Assembly: GCA_964036665.1 (NCBI GenBank)
Contig: OZ038527.1
Coordinates: 8,959,835-9,023,834 of the forward strand
Reading direction: 5' to 3'
DNA: 64,000 nt
From: Gordius sp. MW1
Taxonomy: Eukaryota; Nematomorpha; Gordioida; Gordea; Gordiidae
This document shows positions 21,979-33,704 of this stretch, one piece after another. How positions within the stretch are numbered: position 1 is the stretch's first letter; each line of letters opens with the position of its first letter. Made by a program: the position numbers and the translations under genes. Under the pieces are notes generated by a model. That model did not search any database and had not been told where the DNA came from. It saw only the letters and a program-made list of their open reading frames with translations.

Positions 21979-23416
21979 TAGTGATGCGGAAAAACCGAGA
22001 AAAATCTCGGTCTCGTCTCCGAGACGAGAATTTTGATGTCGATACGATACGAGATTTTCCCGGCGAGATCTCGACTTTTTATTGATCGTTAGATTTTAGT
22101 AAATTATTGTGTATTTTAATTTGCATGATTTACATTTAAGGTATTAAGTGTAGATCAGTATGTATGGAATATATTTGATATTTAAAAAATTTCAAGTGTA
22201 TCAAATATTATATATTTTTGCAAAAAATTTAAAATTTGGCAATCATTTACCTAAGTATAGTAGACCCTTAGAGTATGTGAATAATTTTATAATATATTTA
22301 TCACATTTTTATTCATAGCATTATTAAATATTACAAAATGTTAGGCTTAGAATGAGTTCTGATGGAATAGTGAATACTACTAAAGCATATTTGAATTTCG
22401 CAGTTACTCATCCTGCATGATGCGGTAATTATAAATAGGTCGTCATCAGTTTGAATAATTAAACAAGTTAAGCTAAGGTGGCTCGAAATTTTTGCACCCG
22501 CCAAACGATTTGAAAAGTACAATAAAGTATTTAATGACACTGTAGTAAATAAATCTTAAATTATGAGTTTTCTAGAAGTTTTTATTCTGCAACTAATAGT
22601 ATACCTGCCAAATTTTTGAACCTTAATAAGACATTAGGTGAATACATAGTTTTGTCATATGCATTACTTTTCACATATATGCTGGGTGGGCAGGTGCACA
22701 TAAATTTACTATAATTATTGTGCAATATAAAATAAATACACGAACCTATACTGTACAAGATAAATTACAATTTAATGGCAAAGTTAGTTAGATTGGAAGG
22801 TAATTAATTAGAATACAAATTTGACTATATAGATTTTTGTCGTAAAATTAAATATGTGCACTTTGATTTAAAGAAGGATCTCTATTTGCTCAATTATGCA
22901 ATTAAGTCAACTATAAGCGAACTTATAATTTTCTATGTCTATTTTAGTTAACAAACCCAGTTAATTTGATAAAAATGATATAATTTGCTAGAACAATAAA
23001 ATTTAATTTTCTATACTTTAAATTTATTTAAAATTTTTTTAGTCTGCACTTTCCATGGAAAATGTTATGTATATGAATTAATTCATATAGATAATATTGT
23101 TAATGAGATGTCGTGTCCCGCTAAATCTTTAAAAAGTTTGTGTATTAAAGCTTTTCAAAAAATATAAAATGCTATTAGGATTTTTTAACATATATTTAAT
23201 ATTTTTAATAAAATAGGAGAAATTTTTATTTCGTATATATTTTATTTTAAAAAGTCGAGACGAGACGAGAATTCTCGTCGAGACGAGACGAGAATTCTCG
23301 TCGAGACGAGATCGAGATTTTTCTAGACCGAGACGAGATCGAGATTTTCATAATCGCTCCCGAGACGAGACGAGATTTTGTTCTCGAGACCGAGACGAGA
23401 CGAGATCGAAACACTA
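21979..23416. mobile_element. hAT-type non-autonomous element with GAGACGAGA arrays
   Basis: 1,438-bp element starting TAGTGATGCGG and ending GAAACACTA, flanked by an exact 8-bp duplication, attttttg (21971-21978 and 23417-23424). The ends and 8-bp duplication fit the hAT superfamily. Both subterminal regions carry clusters of gagacgag/ctcgtctc units (about 22000-22075 and 23255-23405). No transposase ORF is present, so it depends on a partner. A second copy is at 41662-43330 and a fragment at 27790. Confidence 0.88.
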
Positions 23417-23683
23417 ATTTTTTGTGGTTAAATTATTTGAAAATCATAAAAACATATTTACCATATATATGCAATCAAATTTCACAGTGTGCACTCCTTT
23501 ATGACCCATTATCATATAAAATCATAAAAAGTTTGGGATCGGCTACGAGATGGTCGAGAATTCGAAAAATTACATTTCCACCAGAAATATTTATAGATGA
23601 CGGTATAATCAATTATCACATATGATGTTTGTTTTTTATTTAATTGCAGATTTATAAAGAATATATGGTAAATAAATAATATT

Positions 23684-24692
23684 AAACTCGGGCCTTCGGC
23701 CCTCGTGGGAAGGGGAAGAGGGGAATGAGTAGGGGAAGGGAAGGGGGAACTCTTCTATACTCCGTATAAACGTAGCATATTTGCTAAGCAATTTATGGGC
23801 GAGAAAGGTGGGAAGGGGCGAGAATGCCTATAAGGGGGTATTAAATGCAAAATAATTAGTTATAGGCCCTTGTAGGGGAGGGCTTAGGGTAATTATCAAT
23901 GTTAACCAATTTAAAAACGAAAAAAAAAATTCGATTTATTTGGCCAATGGTCATTTTTTCCATTGGTCAGTAGCCTGCGGACGATCAAAAAGTCATATTA
24001 TCAGTGGTATTAACAAGAACAAAATATTAATTTAATTTTAAAAAAATAAAAATTTTGCCCTCTCCGGGATTCGAACCCACATCAGTAGAGGCATAGGCCT
24101 TTTGTAGGGGCACAGGGACCCATATCAGTAGAGGCATAGGCCCTTGTAGTGGAGGGCATAGGGTAATTATCAATGTTAACCAATTCAAAACGGAAAAAAA
24201 AGTTCGATTTATTTGGACAATGGTCATTTTTTTCATTGGTTAGTAGCGGACGGCCAAAAAGTCATATCATCAATGATATTAACAGGAACAATATATTAAT
24301 TTAATTTAAAAAAAATAAAAAATTTTGCCCTTTCCGGGATTCGAACCCACATCAGTAAAGGCATTTGTTTACAAGCCGGCGCTATAACCCGTCATACCAT
24401 GCTGGTTTTAAAATAGTAGAAGTTTTTATGTTATTTATATAGATAATAAAATAATACCATGAATTGCATAGCAATTAAGAGTTGAGTTTTATGTTTAGAA
24501 AATCATTATATTTCATCGGTCAGTAGCCAGCGAATGGTCAAAAAGTCATATTATCAATGGTATTAACAAGAACAAAATATTAATTTAATTTAAAAAAAAA
24601 AATAAAAAAAAACAGTGAAGGGTAGACACCGGACAATTAAAAATCAAAAACGAGCCCATATAAAAAACGAGCCCATAAATTGCATAGCAATT
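23684..24692. mobile_element. Inverted relative of the TIR/tRNA-like element
   Basis: Opposite-orientation counterpart of the 15022-17302 region. It begins with the GC hairpin and pyrimidine/purine tract (23684-23776), then the aagcaatttatgggc end, two B-box-like motifs on the minus strand (24067-24077 and 24337-24347), two CCAATGG hairpin units, and ends with the cccataaattgcatagcaat terminus near 24671-24692. Confidence 0.65.
24327..24408 (-). repeat. tRNA-like SINE head
   Basis: On the minus strand the stretch reads like a degenerate tRNA. A possible A-box region (gacgggttatagcgcc) is followed by a pseudo-anticodon arm and a T arm with the B box ggttcgaatcccgg. The anticodon stem does not pair properly, so it is a tRNA-derived repeat and not a functional tRNA gene. 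It may keep internal polymerase III promoter activity. Confidence 0.6.
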
Positions 24693-25545
24693 AAAAATAT
24701 AAATAAACCTAAATTTTTTACTTTTATCTAAGCGATGGGCAAGTAATCGAGTTTGAAAATAACTTTAATTTTAATTCAAATAAAAAATGCTCACAACTAG
24801 CAAGCAAAATTTTTTGAAACACCTTTCATCCTGCGTAAATTTTTTATTTTTAACATGGATTATCAGTATAAAAATAAAATATGAGCAATTTTGCCATCGT
24901 GTTCGTATTTATTTTTTTTTCAACCTCACATTAATTTTAGCCTGCCCCTATATCATTTAAGTAAAAAATTCAAGATATAATTTTCAAACTAGGATAATTG
25001 ACCATTGCGCAGGAAAAAAGATTTAAGTTTATTATATTCTTTATTAACCATATATTCCTAATAAATTTGCAATTTGATAAAAAACAAACATCATAATATG
25101 TTCGTGTGATAATTGATAATACCGCTATCTATAAACATTTTTGGTGGAAATCTAATTTTTCGAATTTTTGACCTCTTGTAACCGATCCTAAACTTTTTAT
25201 GATTGAAATATGATAATAGGTCATAAAGGAGTGCACATTGTGAAATTGGCGATTTTATATACAGGGTAAATATGTTTTTAAGATTCTTTACTAAGTTGAC
25301 CACAAAAAACTAACCGCAAAAATAGCGCCATTACTTTGAAAAATATGACAAAAATAGTAAAATCTATAAAACGCTCCCGAGCGTGATTTTGGCTCTTTAA
25401 ACGTCCATAACATAAAAAGTATTGGCCCAAAATGGCTAAAATTTTCAAAAATTACTCTTATAAATGAGGCCTACACCCTCACAAAAAATTATCCTGATCT
25501 GAAATGGTCGGTCGAAAACGTTTTGATTTGTCATGGAATGGCTTA

Positions 25546-27439
25546 TATATACTTTAACGCTAGAATATTCGTGGGGTACTTTTGCCCCTATTATTTATTA
25601 ACACCTTAAATTTTAAACATAAATGTTTGATTACCATAAAGAAATGTGATAAACATTGAACTATAGTTACAAAAAATATAAACATATTTCTGAACTCCCC
25701 AAAATTTTGTTGAGAATTAAATGCCTTACCTTATTTTCCCTTCCAACACCATATACCTAAAAATAATTAATAACAACTATATTTTTTTAGTGAAAGAATG
25801 TTTAATTCTAAAAACATGATTTTTACAAAAATAAAATACAGATATTTGAAAAGTGGTTGTATTTTTGATGCTATATTTACAAAACAGTCCATGGTGACTT
25901 GAATGAATGAGTTTTGCGCAATTTTAAGAATCGTTTTATTTTACATAATTGAGCAAAAGACATATAGTCCTCTTTTTAAACCTTTAAAATCTTTTATACT
26001 TTAACTTCTAATAAAATTCTTTAAATCTAAGGTCACATTTAGATTATATAAAGTTTTTTGTTAGTTTGTGCGCTTATGCTTTCATATAATTATTCCTTGT
26101 GATCTATTTTTACACATTATATTAGAAAGGGATCATTTGACAAGAAAAAGTTAAGTAAAATGATGCCATTGGTAAAACTATATAGCGATTGTCTATTTAA
26201 CAATTTGGTATTGGAGCAATCCTAAAATATTATACATCTTCATCTCTCAAAGAGTTCGGCCATACTTATGTTTGGCTCAAAATCGGGAAGGGAATCTTTG
26301 TCATTTGCAATATTCTTAAGTTCCTTTATACATCAGAGGTCAGATTCGTTTGAAATTTTTTGCCCGAACCCGGCCCTGTTCAATTTTATAACTTCATTGC
26401 CGGCCCGGGCCCGCCCCAAAACATTAGGGCTGCCTGAATTGCCCGGGCCCGAAATATTAAATTTGCCCGTTATGCCCAAAATTATGCGATTCCAAATTCT
26501 TTCAACCACTATTAAAAAATAAAAAACAAATATAGTATTATTTTATTACCACGGACAAAATAATCGATACAATTTTCCAAATGAAACTGTAAATTTTTGA
26601 TTTTAATCTAGGTCAAAAAATTGTAGTATTTGGTCTTTCTACAAAAATTTGGCAAAAGTTTCTTTTAAATATTAGGGTATCACTGACAAAACCGCTTATA
26701 GGTCACAAAATATTAAGATTAATTGCTAATGCATTTATTTACATACATGTTAGAACGTTTACAAATCATATAACAGCAATATATTATATGGATGCTGATG
26801 TTCAGAAAAATACTTATGTAGCATTTTTTTAACTAAGTTTAAAGTATTCATATTTTATAAATAATCTTACAAAAAACAAAATTAAACTCCTATTTTGGGT
26901 AAACCCGTTTATGCACCTACTTTATAAGTAGACTTATTAATGAACAAAATTATTTCAATTAGTCAATCTGTGCTCTGTTATTACTTATTTTTTTGATAAA
27001 ACAATAATATATCAATATAAAATAAAGGGAATTTATGAGAAAATTTGTTATAGCAAAAAATAAAAGGTATGAAAATTTATTATAAAAATAAGAAATAACT
27101 CGCGATAGCGACGAATAAACAAGGCGAATTGGGGATGTTTTGCTAAACCAAATTTGATTTGTTAAAAAAATTAGTGATATCAGAATAATATGTAACACTT
27201 GCATGCATTGTGTAAATATGGGTATGACGCTTTTGTAGTATGTCTAGACACATATTAATTACGAACAATGAAAGGGCTACATAAATATAAATATTTGAAG
27301 CCTTCAATGAACGTAGCTATGGACTTGATAAAAATAGAGGGGTTCTGGCAAAGATTATAATAACTTCTCAACTTTTTTTAGCATTTTCCATAAACAATCA
27401 AATAAAAAAGTAACAAAATAATGCATTATCTAAAAAATC
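25546..27439. other. AT-rich sequence with one GC-rich patch
   Basis: No gene recognised. A GC-rich patch at about 26370-26470 carries repeated gcccgggcccg-type units, seen again in degenerate form near 29290-29410. A segment at about 26140-26215 is repeated with small changes near 36960-37050 in the same orientation, so both belong to a dispersed repeat. Confidence 0.5.
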
Positions 27440-27789
27440 TCATTAAGCCCGAATCGCCCGACGTGATCCAAGAAGCTATGTATTTGGTAGCTAAAAATGA
27501 TTTTGTGTTTGCTAATGTTGAGTCACCCTATTGATAAGGTTTTTTGAAGGGTTAGACTAATATTTTTGGGCTTTTGAGGGAGTGCTAGTGAAATGGAAGA
27601 GCTAGATTAACCCATCAATACGAGTCGGTCTAGACAAAAGTTGAATTAAACAAGATGCTGGCATCATAAAGAATATTAGGTAGTAAAGCACCCATATCTA
27701 ACATAGTTCTGTTGGGCATGGAAAGCCGATCAATCCTCTCTCAATCCATTTAAACCAAAATGTCTACTACAACAAAGAAGCTGCATGAA
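27440..27789 (+). repeat. LINE-associated upstream repeat
   Basis: This stretch is the inverse of about 40900-41250, which sits directly upstream of the LINE RT fragment at 39716-40890. Matching blocks include gggcttttgagggagtgctagtg. It is therefore a fragment of the same LINE family on the forward strand, without readable protein. Confidence 0.65.
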
Positions 27790-28000
27790 TAGTGATGCGG
27801 AAAAACCGAGAGAGACGAGAATTTAAATAATTTAGTCGAGATCGAGACGAGTATTTTGAACTCGAGACGAGATTTTATAGTCGAGATCTCGGCTCAAAAA
27901 TTTTTTTATTGGCCATCCTAAACATTTATACTAAATTTAGTTGATGTTTTTTGTATGATTTAAATTTAGGTTGTAGATTGTAAATATAATAGGGATACCT
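27790..28000. mobile_element. Left-end fragment of the GAGACGAGA hAT element
   Basis: Starts with TAGTGATGCGGAAAAACCGAG at 27790, as in the full copy at 21979, and carries the subterminal gagacgag cluster and the gcatgattt/gtatgattt region. Sequence similarity fades by about 28000, and the right end is missing. Confidence 0.7.
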
Positions 28001-28100
28001 TTAATATTATATATTTTACATCCCACATTTTAATATATTGAATCTATATCCTCGTAAAATTTAAATTTTAGCTGTGGTCCTTAGAGCTTTTTAATAATTA

Positions 28101-29026
28101 CACTAGTCAACAAATAATGGTCTTGTGTAAATAACCGAGAAACGGTTAACATATTCCGATAGTTTTTTGTGGTGAACACAAATATGTTTTTCGTTTTTTT
28201 CCTATACGTCAAGTTTTTTAGATATTTTGATTCAAAGTTGCGAAAATTACCGTTTTTGACCCTTTTTGATGCTCAATAGAGCGATATTGAATGGCTAAAA
28301 AAATTTTTTTGAACCTTTAAGTGGTAGAACCAACCTAGGGTAAAACATTAAAAAATGATTTTTTCCCCTATTGTTTTTACTTTTTAATATATATCAAAAA
28401 TGCAATTAGTCCCTATGCGAAATCGCGGCTTCCTTTGAGCCTCCCTCCCTCTCTATCTAATTGGCTTATATGGTTGTATAACACTATACCCTTAGTGCAT
28501 GTAAGTGATTGATGAGTGTGGTGGGTGCAAGAGTAGTGGGTTAATACGAACTATTCCTACTACTACGCCTGTCATCCTCCCTCTCTACTAGAGGAATAGC
28601 TCGTATTACGACACTACTTTTACACACCCCCACCCCCACATTATCCATCAATCACTCACATGCACCAAGAGTATAGTGTTATAACCCCAAGAGAGGGAGG
28701 GAGGGAGGCTCAAAGGATACCGCTTCGCATAGGGACTAATTGTTTCGATATATTGGAAAAAGTAAAAGCAATAGGGGAAAAAATCATTTTTCAATGTTTT
28801 ACCCTAAGTTGGTTCTTCAACCTAGAGGTTTAAAAAAAAATTTAGCCATTCAATATCGCTCTATTGAGCATCGAAAAGGGTCAAAAACGGTCATTTTTGC
28901 AACTTTGAATCGAAATATTTAAAAAACCTGACGTATAGGAAAAAACGAAAAATATATTTGTGTTCACCACAAAAAACTCTATCGGAATATGTTGACCGTT
29001 TCCCGATTATTTTTTGTTGACCAGTG
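28101..29026. mobile_element. 926-bp near-complete palindrome
   Basis: The two halves are inverted copies of each other almost to the centre at about 28565. The ends read CACTAGTCAACAAA and TTTGTTGACCAGTG, with tta on both outer sides (28098-28100 and 29027-29029). A 3-bp TTA duplication fits PIF/Harbinger elements, but that is a weak call. It encodes nothing. A diverged partial relative is visible near 59740-59850 inside an IFT140 intron. Confidence 0.85.
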
Positions 29027-29764
29027 TTATTTGATATATTTATTACATATATATATCCTGAGCATTTATATTATATGAACATTCAATCATGAGCTCTAAT
29101 AAAGTAGTAATTTTACTAAAACATCTTAAACTTAATAATCAGCTATTCCATTTTGTAATTTCTTCAAAATTCATTTGATTTGAATTCGTACCTTTTTAAG
29201 GCCATATTACTATTATGTTCCCAAATCGTAGATTTTCCCTCACGTTTACCTTCGACTTACACGTGAGAATGGCAAATTAGAGACCAGAAACGGCCCTTTT
29301 TAGGTCAATAAGCTAGCCCGTTATAAATATAGCAACTGAACCGGGTCTGGGCCCATTAAAATCAAAAATGATAGACCCAGTCCGCTAATTTTTTACAAGC
29401 CCGAGACCGGAACTATTGTATTTATGCGCATAACAAAATAAAAACAACAATGATGATTATAATATAAATTTCGTATATATATGATAAGGTGGCGTGATAA
29501 TGGGGTGATACTCGTGATAGTAAGATGTTAGAAAATTAGGGTAGGTGGGGTGATATGCAAAAGTAATAATTGAATCCTTGAATAGTGATAGTAACCTGAG
29601 TGGCCTGGTGTCATAACAAGGACCGTATAGAAAAACTTCATTTTGCATTTTTAAATATTCGATCCTAATTTTTTTATTGAATAAACAATATATATATGTT
29701 ACAGATGTTACTAATAATCATGTAAATAATTATACTTATCAAAATATTAAATGAGAACAAGTTA
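29027..29764. other. AT-rich sequence, no gene seen
   Basis: Only a degenerate GC-rich patch (about 29280-29410, gcccg-type words) stands out. No coding or structural feature is supported. Confidence 0.45.
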
Positions 29765-29945
29765 TTGTGCTCAGTATTTAATTCAATTTTTGCTCAGTAG
29801 AATATTCAAATGCTTAATATAATAATCAAACGCTCAGTGTAATATTCAAATGCTCAGTATCAATATTTTAATTATTTGTTCAGTATTTAATTCATTTGCT
29901 CAGTATTCCAATGTTGTTCAGTAATTTTTGCTCAGTAATCGAAAT
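29765..29945 (-). repeat. TGCTCAGTA motif cluster (left, inverted)
   Basis: Five exact TGCTCAGTA motifs and at least three one-base variants within 180 bp, separated by AT-rich spacers of about 10-40 bp. The same motif occurs in the opposite orientation (TACTGAGCA) at 33860-33985 and 35640-36150. Confidence 0.82.
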
Positions 29946-30099
29946 TAAAGTTTAAAATTAAATAAGATTGAAGTGAGATCTGAACCAGCAATGTCAATCT
30001 TAGAAGTCTTAAGTGTAATTGTGTGGTAAAAACCGTGAGTTTTTTTAATCGACCTTAGGTGTTCGACTTTAAAAAAGATCCAAGGTCTTTTTTTTGTTT

Positions 30100-30790
30100 T
30101 ATTAACAAATTCATAATTGTCGCATATAGAGCTAAATAAATTATTTTTAACGAAAATTATTGTATTTAAGTGTCATAAGATTAGTCTAAACATTAAAATT
30201 AAATTTGTTAACCTAACTTGGTGACAATTGTCATAATTTTCGTTTGTAGAATCAAATACACTCTTTTGAAAATAATGTGTTAAGGTGTCATAAGATTAAT
30301 GTCAACATAAAAATTATATTTGACATCTTAATTTGGTAACAATTGTCATAATTATCGTTTATGGAATTAAATAGATACTTTTAACGAAATTTGGTGGGCA
30401 AGGTGTCATAAAATTAATTTAAATATTTGACGACAATTGTTGTAATTGTCGTTTATTGAATGAAATAGATTTTCAACGAAAATTTGTTGGCCAGGAGTCA
30501 TAAAGGTCTCAATTAATGTCGTATAGAGAAATAAATTCTTTCAACGAAAACCGATGTGTTAAGGTGTCATTAGATTAGTTTAAATATAAAAATTAAATCT
30601 GTCAACCTTATTTGGTGAAAGTTGCCATAATTGTCGTTTATAAAGCCAAATAAATCTTTTTGTTAATATTCGGCTCGTAAGGGTGTCATAAAGTTGTTCC
30701 AACTATATAACCTAAACTAGTCAACCTATCTTGATAAGAATTGTCATATTTCTCACTTATAGGGCTAAATAAATCGTGGGTAAAGGTGTC
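30100..30790 (+). repeat. GTCATAATTGTC tandem array, left arm
   Basis: About seven imperfect units of 75-120 bp. Each carries ttgtcataattgtcgttta, a gctaaataaat block, aacgaaaat and a ggtgtcataa block. The array is mirrored in inverted orientation at 31500-31980, with a LINE fragment between the two arms. Confidence 0.8.
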
Positions 30791-30804
30791 ATAAATCTAC
30801 TATC

Positions 30805-31558
30805 TTCTTCTTCATTATCAGTTATTTGGTCCCACATTCGTGGGGTTTGTTTTGATAAGTTTCTTCCATCTTGACCGAGTGAGTGCCATGTCTTGACTAA
30901 TCTCCTTAGTTTTCATAACTTTATCGACTTGCCCTTTCCGACACGGGGCCGTCCTCTTCCTCTCTTCCCCGGTACCTCCATGTCCAGTACTTTTTGATTT
31001 ACGTCATCCGTGTCCCTTCTTAGTATATGCCCATACCACCTTAGCCGATTTTCGTTAATCATCTCCGCCATAGGTTGAATACCCATTTTTATCATGAGAA
31101 AGTCATTAGTCATATGGTCGAGCTTAGTGTACCCCAAACTCCACCGTATCATTCTCTTCTCTGGGGCTTGTAATAGCTTTCCTTCCTTAATGTTTAATGC
31201 CCATGTTTCACCTCCATATAGTAACACCGGTCTTAATGGCTTTGTAAGCTTTGCTCTTTAACCATAATGGCATCTTCTTGTCGCACATTACACCAGATAT
31301 ATTTCGCCATTTAAGCCATCCTTTTTGGATCCGGGCATTGACTTCCGTTGCGCAACCTCCCTCTTGATGTAGCATCGAGCCGAGGTAAGTAAATCTGTCT
31401 ACTCTTGGGTATTTTAGATGGTCATCCAGTGATGGGATGTTACGTTCATTTCCATGTATACCGTTTTTTGATCGTTGACCTTCAAACCATATCCTCTTGA
31501 TGACTATTGTCATAATTGTCCTTAAAATAATTTCATTATCAGCAAGATAGGTTGACAA
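30805..31558 (-). pseudogene. LINE reverse transcriptase C-terminal fragment
   Basis: Minus-strand remains of the C-terminal region of a LINE ORF2 of the common endonuclease-reverse-transcriptase type. The upstream part (31558-31208) has DRFTYLGSMLHQEGG, ARIQKGWLKWR and LKSKAYKAI. The downstream part (31227-30913) has MLLYGGETWAL, RMIRWSLGYTKLD, NRLRWYGHILRRD and KRGRGRP. The two overlap in different frames near 31215, so there is at least one frameshift. The RT catalytic core is absent. The fragment sits at the centre of the inverted GTCATAATTGTC arrays, so it was probably inserted there. Confidence 0.87.
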
Positions 31559-31980
31559 ATTGCTATAATATTTGTAACAAATTTATGACACCGCAATCCA
31601 TTAATTTTTGTCAATTAGTCTATTTAGCTCTTTAAATTACAATTATGACAATTGTCACCAAAATTTTCTGACACCCAAATTTATGTTAAAAAATCGATTT
31701 AGCTCTTTAAATAACAATTATGACATTTGACAAATTAATTTTAATATTTTTACCTACCAATTTTCAAAAGAACCGGAATAGCTCTTTTGAATACAATTAA
31801 GACAATTGTCGCAAGAGAATTTGACAAATTTAAATTTTATATTTTCAATAATTTTATGACACCCCAACCCACCAATTTTTGTTAAAAAACTTAATTGGCC
31901 CTATAAATGACAATTACGGCAATTGTCACCAATATCATTTGACAAATTTATTATATTTTTTCTAAATTTCTAATTTACAT
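31500..31980 (-). repeat. GTCATAATTGTC tandem array, right arm (inverted)
   Basis: About five units in reverse orientation to the 30100-30790 array: tttagctcttt, acaattatgaca attgtc and ttatgacacc blocks repeat every 75-130 bp. Confidence 0.8.
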
Positions 31981-33061
31981 TACAGTAAGGTATTTATATC
32001 AATCACGCTGACCATTATTATAATCCAATAAGTACCGTAAGCGGATCAAAAACATTGAAGAATCATCAAATTGAAAACTTTTTAAAAACATTTTGAAAGT
32101 TTATGACAAAATTCAGCAACGCCCCCCCCCCCCCCCTTACCAAAACTATTTTTAAAGAACTATTTAATTTTTGCACCACAAATAACTGTCTAATAACATT
32201 AATTAAGATAAAATTGATGGTACTGCTATGGGTAATCCCCTAGCTCCCATTAATTGGAATCCTATAAACAATCCTCTAGTGTATTCCCCACTTTTTATGC
32301 CAGATATATTGATGACATTTTATATACCTAACTAATGATTTAAAAGATTTTCTAAATGTATCAAATTCATTTCATAAAAAGATAAACTTTATAGTTAAAA
32401 TGGAAATTAACAAAAATTTCCATCTCCACTTTTTTTTATTTTAGAAACATACTATATTAAAAACACGAAAAAATAATATTTGAACATAAGGCATCAGGCA
32501 TGCAATAAATGAAAATTCTGGAGAATGGGCGTTAGGACACGTAAGACAACGCAAAAGACAAGAATAATCCGTAAATTACTAGCAATTATAGTATCTTTCT
32601 TAAACTCTTTTACGGTGTTTAAGCCATGTTACCATTTTTAGATGTAACCCTCCACAACCTATTGATAAAATTATCACAGCAGTCTATAGTAAACTGTGGT
32701 ACTCTTCTAAACCATAGCACAGCGACTCCCCCTCATCTTTTAAAAGCAACACTTTTAGATGATAGTTAAAAGAGCTATAACTCATTGCTATCTAGAATCT
32801 GATAGAGACCTTGAAATTGATAATATAAAGGATTTTTAGAGCTAAATTATCCCCTTGATTTGCTCACAAACATATTAAAAATCATTTTATAACATTTCTT
32901 AAAATTTCAACTAATGTAGATTCCACTCTTTGTATGGATCATTATATCGCTATACCCTTTCACACTAATCTTAATAATAACTTCCTTAAAGAAATCAAAT
33001 ATTTTAACATTTTCACAAAATTGACAATTTCGAGTTTTCTCAGAAATTTACATCCAACTTA

Positions 33062-33253
33062 TTCTCACTTATTAGCATAACAGATAAAAATCTTGCTTCG
33101 AATTTAATTTATAAAATATCCTGCGCCGATTGGAACCTATTTTACTGTGTAGAAACAAAAAGAACATTGGCACTAAGAATCCAAGAGCACAAGGCTTCCT
33201 TGACAAGATGCGCGACCCATTCCGCCGTAGCCGATCACTTGTTAAAGAATTAA
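33062..33253 (+). pseudogene. GIY-YIG endonuclease domain remnant
   Basis: About 63 residues open on the forward strand. The pattern Y-K-I-x-C-x2-C/W...Y-x-x-E-T-x-R-x-L-x-x-R-x-x-E-H-K matches the GIY-YIG nuclease fold used by Penelope-like elements. The Gly-Ile-Tyr part appears as LIYKI and the usual YIG as YCV, so key positions are altered. The arginine and EHK block are kept. A stop ends it after ADHLLKN. Confidence 0.75.
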
Positions 33254-33704
33254 CCTAGCATTTATTGGGACAATCCGAGCTTCCTTTACACAGTGCGATA
33301 AAACAAAGAAAGTTCGTGGAAAATGTTTTGATCGACCGCCTTAAGCCAAAAACTCAATTACTAACCTAGACAATTTCCAAACTACAACTATACACATCCA
33401 CACATATCTATATAAATTACCATGTCTACTTATTCTTTCATTACATTTAACTATATTTTGTTAAACACAATTTTTATGTTTTAATATAAAAAACTTATAG
33501 TCCCCTTTTTCTTTTTCCTTTTATTATTTTTATTTTTCCTTTTAGCGCCTTTTCCTAGCACCATCTCTACTTATTTATTCTTATAAAAACATCATCCCTA
33601 CAATCGCAATTGTTAATTTTTCGATATAACCAGATATGTAATTTCTATACCCATTAACTCAATTTACTTCACTTTTATTTTTTGTGACTTCAACTTCACT
33701 TTTT

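Larger units (their letters stand above)
21680..25542. mobile_element. Fold-back element with nested insertions
   Basis: Left inverted repeat starts GCCATTCCATG at 21680 and the right one ends CATGGAATGGC at 25542. The arms match over about 500 bp, including a TTTTAGCCATTTTGGG block and the region around 23430-23640, which is the inverse of 25085-25310. The left arm is split by a 1,438-bp hAT element (21979-23416). A TIR/tRNA-like block (23684-24692) lies between the arms. Removing both leaves roughly 1.4 kb. No transposase is encoded and target duplications are unclear. Confidence 0.75.

Noticed and set aside
24327..24408. A functional tRNA gene on the minus strand
   Set aside because: The T arm and B box look good, but the anticodon stem does not pair and the same motif recurs within repeat units. 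A tRNA-derived repeat explains it better.
26268..26522. 84-codon open frame over the GC-rich patch
   Set aside because: The proline- and glycine-rich translation comes from the repeated gcccgggcc words and does not look like a protein.
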